Assembly (NCBI RefSeq): GCF_003382285.1
Contig: NZ_QTJR01000012.1
Location: 45,458-109,457 of the forward strand
DNA from: Lysobacter soli
GTDB lineage: Bacteria > Pseudomonadota > Gammaproteobacteria > Xanthomonadales > Xanthomonadaceae
Reading direction: 5' to 3'
DNA length: 64,000 bases
The notes beneath the pieces were generated by a model. That model searched no databases, was not told the DNA's origin, and saw nothing but the letters and a program-made list of their open reading frames with translations. The stretch's first letter is position 1; each line of letters opens with the position of its first letter. This document shows positions 1-7,594 of the stretch, piece after piece. Both the position numbers and the translations under genes were made by a program.

Positions 1-222
1 CTTCTTGCACAGCTCCACGCCGTCCATGCGCGGGAGCATCAGGTCCAGCACGATGACGTCGTAGTTGTTTTCCGTCGCCAGCCGATAGCCGTCGAGGCCG
101 TCGCTCGCGTAATCGACCTCGAATCCACGGCCTTCGAGGTATTCACCGACCATCTCGGAGATGTTCCGGTTGTCCTCGACAATGAGGACCAGGCCGCCAT
201 CTCGTGTTCCGGTACCCTGCAT
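1..222 (-). CDS. Response regulator, N-terminal receiver part (partial)
   Basis: The first 74 codons of a two-component response regulator are present; the gene runs off the left edge. The start is the ATG at 220-222. The visible part is a receiver (REC) domain: the acidic pair in VEDN near residues 16-18, and LDLMLPRMDG, whose second Asp is the usual phosphorylation site (about residue 60). The DLMLPRMDG signature is common in OmpR/PhoB-type regulators, so a winged-helix DNA-binding domain probably follows outside the window; that is inference. It is divergent from the DUF486 gene at 329. The regulon and the cognate kinase cannot be told from here. Confidence 0.85.
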   Translation of the reverse strand, partial: MQGTGTRDGGLVLIVEDNRNISEMVGEYLEGRGFEVDYASDGLDGYRLATENNYDVIVLDLMLPRMDGVELCKK

Positions 223-328
223 GCAAAACCTCCCGACGCTTCAGCTTTGTGAAGGCTGCCGGGCCGCGAGTGGAGAGGCCGTGAAGGCCCCCCACACAAA
301 CTGAACGAAACCCTAGCGAATCCTTACC

Positions 329-670
329 ATGCCCCTTGAACGCATCCTTCCCATCGCCCTGCTGCTGGGCTCGAACGTCTTCATGACCTTCGCCTGGTAC
401 GGGCACCTGAAGTACAAATCGGCGCCGCTGGCGGTGGCGATCTTCGCCAGCTGGGGCATCGCCTTCTTCGAGTACTGCCTGATGGTGCCCGCCAACCGCA
501 TGGGCAGCGCAGTCTACTCGGCGCCCCAGCTCAAGGGCATGCAGGAGGTCATCACCCTACTGGTCTTCGCCGGCTTCTCGACGTGGTATCTCGGCCAGCC
601 GCTGAAGTGGAACCACTGGGCGGGCTTCGCGATGATCGTCGTGGCGGCCTGGCTGATCTTCCTTGATTGA
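329..670 (+). CDS. DUF486 / DMT-family small membrane protein
   Basis: A 113-residue integral membrane protein with about four hydrophobic segments (roughly residues 5-23, 32-50, 70-88 and 93-112) and almost no soluble part. Length, the N-terminal LLLGSNVFMTFAWYGHLK pattern and the C-terminal WAGFAMIVVAAW segment match the DUF486 family, placed in the drug/metabolite transporter superfamily. Substrate and direction of transport are unknown. It stands alone on the plus strand between a divergent response regulator and a convergent DUF962 gene, 21 bases from the latter's stop. Confidence 0.8.
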   Translation: MPLERILPIALLLGSNVFMTFAWYGHLKYKSAPLAVAIFASWGIAFFEYCLMVPANRMGSAVYSAPQLKGMQEVITLLVFAGFSTWYLGQPLKWNHWAGFAMIVVAAWLIFLD

Positions 671-691
671 GTGGAACCCGGGCGGCGCGTC

Positions 692-994
692 CTAAAACCG
701 GATCTTCCCGCTCAGGATGTCCTTGAACATCACCCAGTCGCCGACGAACGAATAGAACGGGTGCTTGAACGTCGCCGGCCGGTTCTTCTCGAAGAAGAAA
801 TGCCCGACCCACGCGAAGCCATAGCCGCACAGCAACGCGGCCAGCAGCCACCACGCGTTGCCCCGCACGATCGCCAGCGCGGCCAGCGCCAGCACGCCGC
901 AGCTGCCGATGAAATGCAGCCGCCGGCTGGTGCGGTGGCTGTGTTCGCTCAGGTAGAACGGGTAGAACTCGCGGAAGCTCGAAAAGCGCGACAT
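692..994 (-). CDS. DUF962 (Mpo1/YGL010w-like) membrane protein
   Basis: A 100-residue protein starting at the ATG at 992-994, preceded by an AGAGGA ribosome-binding site. It has two close hydrophobic stretches (about residues 29-44 and 47-62) followed by GHFFFEKNRPATFKHP, a His- and Asn-containing signature of the DUF962/Mpo1-like family. In yeast Mpo1 is a dioxygenase in fatty-acid alpha-oxidation; the bacterial members are mostly uncharacterised, so the activity here is inference. It lies 35 bases after mazG on the same strand and may be co-transcribed with it. Confidence 0.75.
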   Translation of the reverse strand: MSRFSSFREFYPFYLSEHSHRTSRRLHFIGSCGVLALAALAIVRGNAWWLLAALLCGYGFAWVGHFFFEKNRPATFKHPFYSFVGDWVMFKDILSGKIRF

Positions 995-1029
995 GCGGTC
1001 CTCTCGTGACGATGCGCTGCGGCCGGCGC

Positions 1030-1851
1030 TCAGGCCTTTTCGTCGGCCTTGGCGCGATTCCAGAGGCGATCCTGCGCCTGCAGCGGCAGGTCGGCAAGCG
1101 ATGTTCCGTCGGCCTGCGCCAACGCCTCCATCGCGCGGAAACGCCGCTCGAACTTGAGGTTCGCGCGACGCATCGCGGCACCCACGTCGACGTTCGCGTG
1201 CCGTGCCAAGTTCGCGCAGACGAACAGCACGTCGCCGATCTCGTCCTCCAGCCGGTCGCGTGCGGCGGCATCGTCGGGATTCGCGTCGAGCGCGGCGAAT
1301 TCGGCGCGCACTTCGTCGATTTCCTCGTGCAGCTTGGCGAACACCGGCGTCACATCGGGCCAGTCGAATCCCACGCGCGCGGCGCGCTTCTGGAGCTTCG
1401 TCGCGCGCTGCCATTCGGGCAGGCCGCGCGCGATGCCGGCCAGCGCGGAACGGTCTTCGGTACCGCTTGCCTCGCGCTCGCGACGCTTCTGTTCTTCCCA
1501 CGCGACGGTCTGCGCGTCGGCGTCTTCCACCGACGCATCACCGAACACGTGCGGATGCCGGCGCACCATCTTGTCGCAGATCGCCGCGACGACGTCGCCG
1601 AACGAGAACGCGCCCTGCTCCGACGCCATCTGCGCATGGAAGACCACCTGCAGCAGCAGGTCGCCGAGTTCGTCCTTCAGGTCCGCCAGGTCGCCACGAT
1701 CGATCGCGTCGGCGACTTCGTACGCCTCCTCGATCGTGTACGGCGCGATCGTGGCGAAGTTCTGTTCCAGATCCCACGGGCAACCACCTACCGGATCGCG
1801 AAGGCGGGACATGATGTGGAGCAGGTATTGGATGTCGTCGGGGTTGTGCAC
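1030..1851 (-). CDS. mazG: Nucleoside triphosphate pyrophosphohydrolase MazG
   Basis: MazG hydrolyses (d)NTPs to monophosphate and pyrophosphate, cleaning the nucleotide pool and in E. coli lowering (p)ppGpp. The protein shows both MazG repeats: the first carries CPWDLEQ and the acidic EEAYEVADAI...LKDELGDLLLQV helices, the second EEIDEVRAEF...LEDEIGDVLFV. I chose the GTG at 1849-1851 (273 residues, close to the 263 of E. coli MazG), which has GGAA about eight bases upstream. An in-frame ATG at 1891-1893 adds 14 residues but overlaps the REP-like palindrome at 1892-1911, so it is less likely. The reading frame stays open further upstream, but that part is antisense shadow of cysQ. Confidence 0.92.
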   Translation of the reverse strand: MHNPDDIQYLLHIMSRLRDPVGGCPWDLEQNFATIAPYTIEEAYEVADAIDRGDLADLKDELGDLLLQVVFHAQMASEQGAFSFGDVVAAICDKMVRRHPHVFGDASVEDADAQTVAWEEQKRREREASGTEDRSALAGIARGLPEWQRATKLQKRAARVGFDWPDVTPVFAKLHEEIDEVRAEFAALDANPDDAAARDRLEDEIGDVLFVCANLARHANVDVGAAMRRANLKFERRFRAMEALAQADGTSLADLPLQAQDRLWNRAKADEKA

Positions 1852-1891
1852 GTGTTCGTTCCGCTGAGCGTTGCTGCGTGTTTCGGCTGTC

Positions 1892-1911
1892 ATTCCCGCG
1901 AAGGCGGGAAT
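1892..1911. repeat. REP-like palindrome
   Basis: An 8-bp inverted repeat, ATTCCCGC and GCGGGAAT, with a GAAG loop, lies between cysQ and mazG. The same core and loop type recurs at 62290-62307, and related GC-richer palindromes lie at 21569, 21646 and 62153. This fits a dispersed REP family; the number of copies elsewhere in the genome is unknown. Confidence 0.7.
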
Positions 1912-1943
1912 CCATGCATCCCGGGGATCATGCCGTCCGGGAA

Positions 1944-2753
1944 CTACGGCGCCACCCATTCCCGCCATGGCAGCGCCACATCGCCCAGCCCGATGAAGTC
2001 GCCGTTGAGGATCCGCTCGCGCTGGTTGTAGCGGAACGGGCGCCCCAGCGGATCGAGCACCGCGCCGCCCGCGCCTTCGAGCACGCACTGGCCGGCGGCC
2101 GTGTCCCATTCGCTGGTCGGGCCGAACCGCGGATACACGTCGAGCGTGCCTTCGGCGAGCTTGCAGAATTTCAGCGACGAGCCGAGCCCGACCGGCTCGG
2201 TCTCGCCCATGCGGTCGATGAACGCCTGCGTGCGGCTGTCGCGATGCGAACGGCTCGCTGCCACGCGCAGCGGCGCGGTGGCCGGCGCGCGCACGCGGAT
2301 CGCGGTTTCGCCCGAGCCCAGCCGACGGAACGCGCCAATGTTCGCACCGCCATGCCACAGCTCGCCCGTCACCGGCGCCTGCACGACGCCCCACACGGCC
2401 ACGCCATCGACGATCAACGCGATGTTCACCGTGAACTCGCCGTTGCGCTTGACGAACTCCCGCGTGCCGTCGAGCGGATCGACGAGCCACAAGCGCTGCC
2501 ATTGCCGGCGCGTCGCGGTCGGAACCTCGTGCGCGGACTCCTCCGACAGCACGGGAATATCGGGCGTGATCCGCGCCAACCCGTCGACGATGCAGCGATG
2601 CGCGGCGAGATCGGCGGCGGTGAGCGGCGAATCGTCGTCCTTGTGCTGCACGGCGAATTCGCTGTCGTAGATGCCGAGGATCGCGGAGGCGGCATCGTGC
2701 GCCAGCGCGATCACATCCTCGCGGATCGCGGCATCGGGGAGAGGTGACGTCAT
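1944..2753 (-). CDS. cysQ: 3'(2'),5'-bisphosphate nucleotidase CysQ
   Basis: A 269-residue member of the inositol-monophosphatase fold that converts adenosine 3',5'-bisphosphate to AMP, recycling PAP from sulfate assimilation. Visible metal- and substrate-binding motifs are DDDSPLTAAD near residue 40, the EES motif near 73, VDPLDGTREF near 94-103 (DPLDGT is diagnostic), and EWDTAAGQCVLEGAGG in the C-terminal half, all expected for an Mg-dependent, Li-sensitive enzyme. Its ATG overlaps the nudE stop in an ATGA, so the two genes are translationally coupled. The nudE-cysQ pairing is common in gammaproteobacteria. Confidence 0.93.
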   Translation of the reverse strand: MTSPLPDAAIREDVIALAHDAASAILGIYDSEFAVQHKDDDSPLTAADLAAHRCIVDGLARITPDIPVLSEESAHEVPTATRRQWQRLWLVDPLDGTREFVKRNGEFTVNIALIVDGVAVWGVVQAPVTGELWHGGANIGAFRRLGSGETAIRVRAPATAPLRVAASRSHRDSRTQAFIDRMGETEPVGLGSSLKFCKLAEGTLDVYPRFGPTSEWDTAAGQCVLEGAGGAVLDPLGRPFRYNQRERILNGDFIGLGDVALPWREWVAP

Positions 2754-3301
2754 CGGGATTGCATCCTCAGCCACTCGCGGGCGATGAACAGGGCGGCGAT
2801 GCTGCGGCCTTCGGAGAAGTCCTCGCGCAGGATCAGTTCGTGTAGTGCGTCGAGCTTCCACGGCACGACTTCGAGTTCTTCCGGTTCGTCGCCGGGCAGG
2901 CGCTCGGGATACAGATCGCGCGCGATCACCAGGTGCGCCTGGTGGCTCATGTACGTCGGCGCGAGCGTCAGCGCGCGCAGCACGCGCACGTCGCGCGCGC
3001 CGTAGCCGGCTTCTTCCTTCAGTTCGCGATCGGCCGCCTGCTCGGGCGTCTCGCCGGCGTCGATGCGGCCCTTCACCAGTCCCAGCTCGTAGCGATGCAC
3101 GCCGGCCGCGTACTCGCGCACGAGCAGCACGGTGTCCTCGTCGATCATCGGCACCACGACCACCGCGCCGTGCCCGCGCCCATGCAGGCGCTCGTAGTGG
3201 CGGCGCTCGCCGTTGGCGAATTCCAGGTCGAGGCGTTCGAGCCGGTACGGGCCGGCGTCGTGTTCGGTGATGCGGTGGATGGTGGGCAGACGACGCGACA
3301 T
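2750..3301 (-). CDS. nudE: NUDIX hydrolase NudE (ADP-compound hydrolase)
   Basis: A 183-residue NUDIX protein. The Nudix box is complete: G-x5-E-x7-RELKEEAGYG, spanning about residues 80-103, with the metal-ligating RELKEE core. Overall sequence follows E. coli NudE (186 residues), including LEFANGERRHYER near the N-terminus and DLYPERLPGDEPE late in the protein. NudE hydrolyses ADP-ribose, NADH and Ap3A/Ap2A to mononucleotides. The gene is transcribed toward cysQ with a 4-base overlap and is divergent from bioA, 81 bases away. Confidence 0.9.
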   Translation of the reverse strand: MSRRLPTIHRITEHDAGPYRLERLDLEFANGERRHYERLHGRGHGAVVVVPMIDEDTVLLVREYAAGVHRYELGLVKGRIDAGETPEQAADRELKEEAGYGARDVRVLRALTLAPTYMSHQAHLVIARDLYPERLPGDEPEELEVVPWKLDALHELILREDFSEGRSIAALFIAREWLRMQSR

Positions 3302-3370
3302 GCGGGCTCCGGAATGCCATCCGAGCGGGCGCGTGCGTCGGGCGTGGAAGGTCCCGGCCGGTCGCGCGGC

Positions 3371-3376
3371 TAGAAT
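3371..3376 (+). promoter_or_regulatory. Candidate -10 element of bioA (possible leaderless start)
   Basis: The hexamer TAGAAT ends six bases before the ATG of bioA (3383). Initiation normally falls about seven bases past the -10, which would put it on the A of the start codon. No convincing -35 is visible at 16-18 bases. The intervening GGCGGG is too close to the ATG to work as a Shine-Dalgarno. recQ and queE show the same geometry. Confidence 0.45.
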
Positions 3377-3382
3377 GGCGGG

Positions 3383-4801
3383 ATGCAGCGAATGGACCAC
3401 ATCATAGCGCGCGACGACACGGCGGCCGCCTGGCGCGAGCGCGACCTGGCGGTGCTCTGGCACCCGTGCACGCAGATGCGCGAACACCTCGATCCCGCCG
3501 GCACCCTGCCCCTGTTGCCGGTCGAGCGCGGCGAAGGCGCATGGCTGATCGGCCGCGACGGACGCCGTTACCTCGACGCGATAAGCAGCTGGTGGACCAA
3601 CCTCTTCGGCCACGCCGAGCCGCGCATCGCCGCGGCGATCGCGCGCCAGGCGACGACGCTGGAGCACGTGATCCTCGCCGGCGTCTCGCACGCGCCGGCG
3701 GTCGAACTCGCCGAGAAGCTGCTGTCCATCGCGCCGCGCGAGGCCGGCCGCGAACCGCTGGCGAAGGTGTTCTATGCCGACAACGGCTCGGCCGGGGTCG
3801 AAGTCGCGCTGAAGATGGCCTTCCACTGGTTCCGCAATCGCGGCATCGACGGGCGCACGAAGTTCATCGCGCTGGACAACGGCTACCACGGCGAAACGCT
3901 GGGCGCGCTCGCGGTCGGCGACATCCCGCTGTATCGCCGCGTCTACGCGCCGCTGCTGGCCGAGGCGATGTTCGCTCCCTCGCCCGACGCATATCTGTGC
4001 GAGGAAGGCGAAACGCCGGCGCAGCGCGCGCATCGCGCCGCGGACGCGCTCTCGGAGCTGCTCGAACGCCACGCGGGCGAAGTCTGCGCGCTGATCCTCG
4101 AACCGCGGGTGCAATGCGCCGGCGGCATGCGCATGCACGATCCGGCGTACCTCAAGCGTGCGCGCGAACTGTGCGACGCGCACGGCGTGTTCCTGATCTG
4201 CGACGAGATCGCCGTCGGTTTCGGCCGCACCGGCACGCTGTTCGCGTCCGAACAATCCGGCGTGCAGCCCGACCTTCTGTGCCTGTCGAAAGGCCTGACC
4301 GGCGGCGCGTTGCCGCTGGCGGCGGTGCTCGCGACGCAGTCGATCTACGACGGCTTCCTCGACGTATCGCGCGAGAAGGCGTTCCTGCATTCGCACAGTT
4401 ACACCGGCAATCCGCTCGCATGCGCGGCGGCGCTGGCATCGATGGCGATCCTCGAGCAGGACGACGTGATCGTGCGCAATGGCGATACGTCGCAACGCAT
4501 GGCGACGCTCGCTGCGCCGTTCGCGGACCATCCGCACGTCGCCGACGTGCGCCAGGCCGGCATGATCGTCGCCTTCGAACTCACGCGCCGTGGCGACAAG
4601 CGCACGCCGTTCGATGCAGGCGCGCGCATCGGCCTTCGCGCATATCGCGCCGCGCTCGAACGCGGCGTGCTGCTGCGCCCGCTCGGCGACGTGCTGTACT
4701 GGATGCCGCCGTACTGCGTCGACGACGACGCGCTGCAACTGCTCGCCGACACCACGCGTGCGGCGATCGACCACGCCATCGAGGAAGCCGCATGCGCCTG
4801 A
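3383..4801 (+). CDS. bioA: Adenosylmethionine-8-amino-7-oxononanoate aminotransferase BioA
   Basis: BioA is the PLP-dependent aminotransferase of biotin synthesis that uses S-adenosylmethionine as amino donor to make 7,8-diaminopelargonate. The 472-residue product is a class-III aminotransferase: HPCTQMREH near the start, SSWWTNLFGH (the BioA-type substrate loop), NGYHGETLGA, the ICDEIAVGFGRTG motif with the PLP-ring Asp, and LSKGLTGG with the PLP lysine. The start is the ATG at 3383; a second in-frame ATG lies at 3392. It overlaps rsmE by ten bases. bioB, bioF, bioD and bioC are not in the window, so biotin genes are scattered. Confidence 0.95.
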   Translation: MQRMDHIIARDDTAAAWRERDLAVLWHPCTQMREHLDPAGTLPLLPVERGEGAWLIGRDGRRYLDAISSWWTNLFGHAEPRIAAAIARQATTLEHVILAGVSHAPAVELAEKLLSIAPREAGREPLAKVFYADNGSAGVEVALKMAFHWFRNRGIDGRTKFIALDNGYHGETLGALAVGDIPLYRRVYAPLLAEAMFAPSPDAYLCEEGETPAQRAHRAADALSELLERHAGEVCALILEPRVQCAGGMRMHDPAYLKRARELCDAHGVFLICDEIAVGFGRTGTLFASEQSGVQPDLLCLSKGLTGGALPLAAVLATQSIYDGFLDVSREKAFLHSHSYTGNPLACAAALASMAILEQDDVIVRNGDTSQRMATLAAPFADHPHVADVRQAGMIVAFELTRRGDKRTPFDAGARIGLRAYRAALERGVLLRPLGDVLYWMPPYCVDDDALQLLADTTRAAIDHAIEEAACA

Positions 4802-5529
4802 CCCGCGTCCACGTCGACGAATCGCTCAGCGTCGGCCGCGAAGTCGCGCTGCCCGAAAGCGCGGCGGCGCACCTCGTGCGCGTGTTGCGCCTGGGCGTCG
4901 GCGATGCCTGCGTACTGTTCAACGGCGACGGCCACGATTACGCCGCGCGCATCGTGTCCTCAACCAAGCGCGAACTGCGCGTCGCGATCGAATCTTCCGA
5001 GCCGGTTTCGCGCGAATCGCCGCTGAAGCTCGTGCTGCTGCAGGGCGTGGCGCGCGGCGAGAAGATGGACCTGATACTGCAGAAGGCCACCGAGCTGGGC
5101 GCGACCGCCTTCCATCCGCTGTGGTCGCAGCGCAGCGAGGTGAAGCTCGACGAGGCGCGCGCGGAGAAGCGGCTGGCGCATTGGCGCAGCGTCGTATCGT
5201 CGGCGTGCGAGCAGAGCGGCCGTGCGTTCGTGCCGGAGGTCGTCGCGCCGGTGTCGCTTTCGGCCGCGCTGGCCGCGCTTCCGGCGGGTGGATTGCGCCT
5301 GATCCTCGATCCGGAAGGCGAGTTCTCGTTCGGCACGCTCGATCTAGATGTCTCTCAACCGGTGTACGTGGCGATCGGCCCGGAAGGCGGCTGGTCCGAC
5401 CTCGACCGGACGCAACTGCGCGCGGCGGGCTTCCGCGGCCTGAAGCTCGGCCCCCGCATTCTTCGCACCGAAACCGCGGGGCTGGCGGCGATTGCGGCGT
5501 TGCAGGCGAAGTTCGGGGATTTCGCCTGA
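4792..5529 (+). CDS. rsmE: 16S rRNA (uracil-1498-N3)-methyltransferase RsmE
   Basis: RsmE is a SPOUT-class, SAM-dependent methyltransferase that methylates U1498 of 16S rRNA. The 245-residue protein has an N-terminal PUA-like RNA-binding part (residues 1-70) and a knotted catalytic domain ending in the family motifs AIGPEGGWSDLD and LGPRILRTETAGLAA, which form the SAM-binding trefoil knot. The ATG at 4792 lies inside bioA, seven bases before its stop codon, so the genes are coupled. The open frame extends back through bioA, but that upstream part is shadow. Confidence 0.94.
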   Translation: MRLTRVHVDESLSVGREVALPESAAAHLVRVLRLGVGDACVLFNGDGHDYAARIVSSTKRELRVAIESSEPVSRESPLKLVLLQGVARGEKMDLILQKATELGATAFHPLWSQRSEVKLDEARAEKRLAHWRSVVSSACEQSGRAFVPEVVAPVSLSAALAALPAGGLRLILDPEGEFSFGTLDLDVSQPVYVAIGPEGGWSDLDRTQLRAAGFRGLKLGPRILRTETAGLAAIAALQAKFGDFA

Positions 5530-5554
5530 GTGTTGACGTACGACGCGGCGACGC

Positions 5555-5893
5555 TCAGTGATAACGCATCGAGAGCAGCGCCACCAGAAAGGCGAAGAGG
5601 ACGAACACGACGGTGGCGACAACGGTCGCGTAGCGAGTCAGCAGCGAAGTGTCCGTGTGCTCCAGCATCGCCTCGAACGCTTCTGCATCCACCTTCAGAC
5701 TCGGTTCGTGCGAAGGGTCGTGCAGCAGCCGGCGAACATCGTCAGCCTGTTCGTTGATGCAGCAGAACAGCGCCCAGAAGCTGGGACTACGGCCCCCGCC
5801 CGGCGCTACGTGCGTTGGGATGCCTTTGCTCCTCAACAGCTCCCGAACGTCGGCCAGATCGCCGCTGTCGTGGAATCGCCTGATGAACTCCAT
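5555..5893 (-). CDS. Small protein with C-terminal membrane anchor, unknown function
   Basis: A 112-residue protein starting at the ATG at 5891-5893. The soluble N-terminal part (residues 1-85) opens with RRFHDSGDLADVRELLRSKGIPTHV and holds a short hydrophobic Phe/Trp/Cys stretch, FWALFCCINEQADDVRRLL. Residues about 88-108 form one hydrophobic segment near the C-terminus. The idea of a short domain dealing with LLxxxGIP followed by a DDVxRLL helix recalls DUF2007-type putative signal-transducing proteins, but the match is weak. It ends 25 bases from rsmE (convergent) and lies 20 bases after the acyltransferase-like gene, probably in its transcript. Confidence 0.6.
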   Translation of the reverse strand: MEFIRRFHDSGDLADVRELLRSKGIPTHVAPGGGRSPSFWALFCCINEQADDVRRLLHDPSHEPSLKVDAEAFEAMLEHTDTSLLTRYATVVATVVFVLFAFLVALLSMRYH

Positions 5894-5913
5894 CGAATGG
5901 GCTCCTGCCCTGA

Positions 5914-7050
5914 TCAGATCTTGAAGTAGACCTTCCGCGCATCCAGCACCCGCACGACCATCCACCACACCAGCACGAAGGCGACGGCGTACGCCAGCGA
6001 CGCGACATACGGCCCGAACCGCGGCGTGATCCAGCTGGCGAACGCATGCTGGTAGAGCGGATCGAGCCAGCCGAAGGCGACCAGCGCGTAGAGCATGAAC
6101 GCCGAGCCGGCGTAGGCGGCGATCGCATTCACGCCGAACGTGCGGCCTACCGGCGGCCAGCCGCGCAGGTCGATGAGCGAGTGGAACAGCGCGAGGATCC
6201 AGCACGCGAGGCCACCGGTCCACAGCACGTACGACGGCGTCCACAGGTTCTTGTTGAGCGGCTGCAACAGCGACCACGCGAGGCCCGCTGCGATCGCGAG
6301 TGCACCTGCGATCACCAGCGTGCGGCGGTCGCCACGACGCAGCCAGTCGCCTGCGCGCAGGCCGAACAGCGTCGTCGCCAATGCCCCGAGCGTGCTGACG
6401 AGCCCTTCGGGATCGTGGCCGCGACCGGTCGCCGGATCGAGCTGGTATACGTGAACGCCGAGCAGTGCGTGGTCGATGCGGCTGGCGATGTTCACGAACG
6501 GCTCCAGCGTGCCGCCTGCCGCGAGCAGTGCGCCATACGCCAGCAGAAGCGCGGCGAAGGCCACCCATTGCGTGCGTTGCCGCGTGTGCAGCGCAAGCAC
6601 GCCGACCGCTGCGAAACACAGACCGATGCGCTGCAGTACGCCCGGCACGCGGTAGTGCGCCAGGTCGAACGCCCACAGCGCGCACACGTGCAGCAGCAAC
6701 CCGAGGCCGAGGATGCGTGCGCCGCGGACGAGCACGGTCTTCGTGAGGACGCGGCGGTCATCGCCGCGCTCGACGCGCGGCATCAGCGCCAGCGCGATCG
6801 ACACGCCGACGATGAAGAGGAACATCGGGAAGATCAGGTCCGTCGGCGTGAAGCCGTGCCACGCGGCGTGCTCAAGCGGCGCGTAGACGTGTCCCCAGTC
6901 GCCGGGGTTGTTGACGAGCAGCATCGCCGCGACGGTCAGGCCGCGCAGCGCGTCGACGGAGGCGTAACGCGCGGCACTTCGACGCTGCGCGCCGACGGCG
7001 TTCCCGTCAGCGCGCGGTGCAGGTTCGAGTTTCTTGTCGAGCCCCGGCAT
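5914..7050 (-). CDS. Multi-pass acyltransferase-like membrane protein (DUF5009/HGSNAT type)
   Basis: A 378-residue membrane protein with about ten hydrophobic segments. The opening RYASVDALRGLTVAAMLLVNNPGDW, together with FTPTDLIFPMFLFIVGVSI, is typical of the heparan-alpha-glucosaminide N-acetyltransferase-like / DUF5009 group, whose members move acetyl groups across membranes onto sugars. The bacterial acceptor is unknown; a cell-wall or surface glycan is a guess. The ATG at 7048-7050 is used; a TTG at 7063-7065 overlapping the chpC stop would add five residues. It follows chpC directly, so it may be read from the end of the Pil-Chp operon. Confidence 0.75.
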   Translation of the reverse strand: MPGLDKKLEPAPRADGNAVGAQRRSAARYASVDALRGLTVAAMLLVNNPGDWGHVYAPLEHAAWHGFTPTDLIFPMFLFIVGVSIALALMPRVERGDDRRVLTKTVLVRGARILGLGLLLHVCALWAFDLAHYRVPGVLQRIGLCFAAVGVLALHTRQRTQWVAFAALLLAYGALLAAGGTLEPFVNIASRIDHALLGVHVYQLDPATGRGHDPEGLVSTLGALATTLFGLRAGDWLRRGDRRTLVIAGALAIAAGLAWSLLQPLNKNLWTPSYVLWTGGLACWILALFHSLIDLRGWPPVGRTFGVNAIAAYAGSAFMLYALVAFGWLDPLYQHAFASWITPRFGPYVASLAYAVAFVLVWWMVVRVLDARKVYFKI

Positions 7051-7061
7051 CGGGGTTCGGC

Positions 7062-7577
7062 TCAAGCGGCCTGCGCCTGCGCGAGCGCGATGCCGATCTG
7101 GTCTTCGATCGTGCCGAGATCGGGCAGGAACGCCGCGTCTTCGTTCAGCAGCACGCGCGCCTGCACGCCGTTGGGCAGTGCGTTGTGGTCGTCGACGACC
7201 ATCAGCGTGTCGCGGGCCACGGTGACCAGGCGCGGGAAGCCCTGCGTCAGCAGCGCGAAATACGGAGTGCGGCGACCTTCGACCGGCGTGTTTCCGCCCA
7301 GCGCGCGCAGCACCAGGACCTTGCTGCCCAGGCCGCCGCGCTCGTTGGCGAGGCCCGAGAAGCGGCCGAAGGCGATCAGCGGCAGCTGCCAGCCGCGCCA
7401 GCGGATGCGGCCCAGCAGCCAGTCCGGTGCGCCGGCGACGGCGTCTGGTTCGGCGTAGGACAGCACCTCGGCGATGGTCGCGTTGGGCAGCAGCAGGCGC
7501 CCGCCGGCGACCTGGATCAGGACGCCCCGGATGTCGTTTTCGGAAGCGCCGGAAGCTTGGACGTGTTCGGTGGCCAT
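7062..7577 (-). CDS. chpC: CheW-like adaptor ChpC
   Basis: A 171-residue single CheW-type SH3-like domain protein: GVLIQVAGGRLLLPNATIAEVL at the start, then GAPDWLLGRIRWRGWQLPLIAF, the usual CheW hydrophobic core. CheW proteins link receptors to the histidine kinase. In Pseudomonas aeruginosa ChpC is the second adaptor of the Pil-Chp system, at the end of the cluster; position and length match. It begins 17 bases after chpB. Assignment as chpC rather than a generic CheW rests on context. Confidence 0.85.
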   Translation of the reverse strand: MATEHVQASGASENDIRGVLIQVAGGRLLLPNATIAEVLSYAEPDAVAGAPDWLLGRIRWRGWQLPLIAFGRFSGLANERGGLGSKVLVLRALGGNTPVEGRRTPYFALLTQGFPRLVTVARDTLMVVDDHNALPNGVQARVLLNEDAAFLPDLGTIEDQIGIALAQAQAA

Positions 7578-7594
7578 GTCGTGTTCCTTGTCGC

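Noticed and set aside
1852..2502. Upstream extension of the mazG frame
   Set aside because: It is the wrong frame of cysQ and would make a far too long MazG.
3466..5529. 687-codon frame fused to rsmE
   Set aside because: Only the last 245 codons (from 4792) are RsmE. The earlier part is bioA read out of frame, with no family signal.
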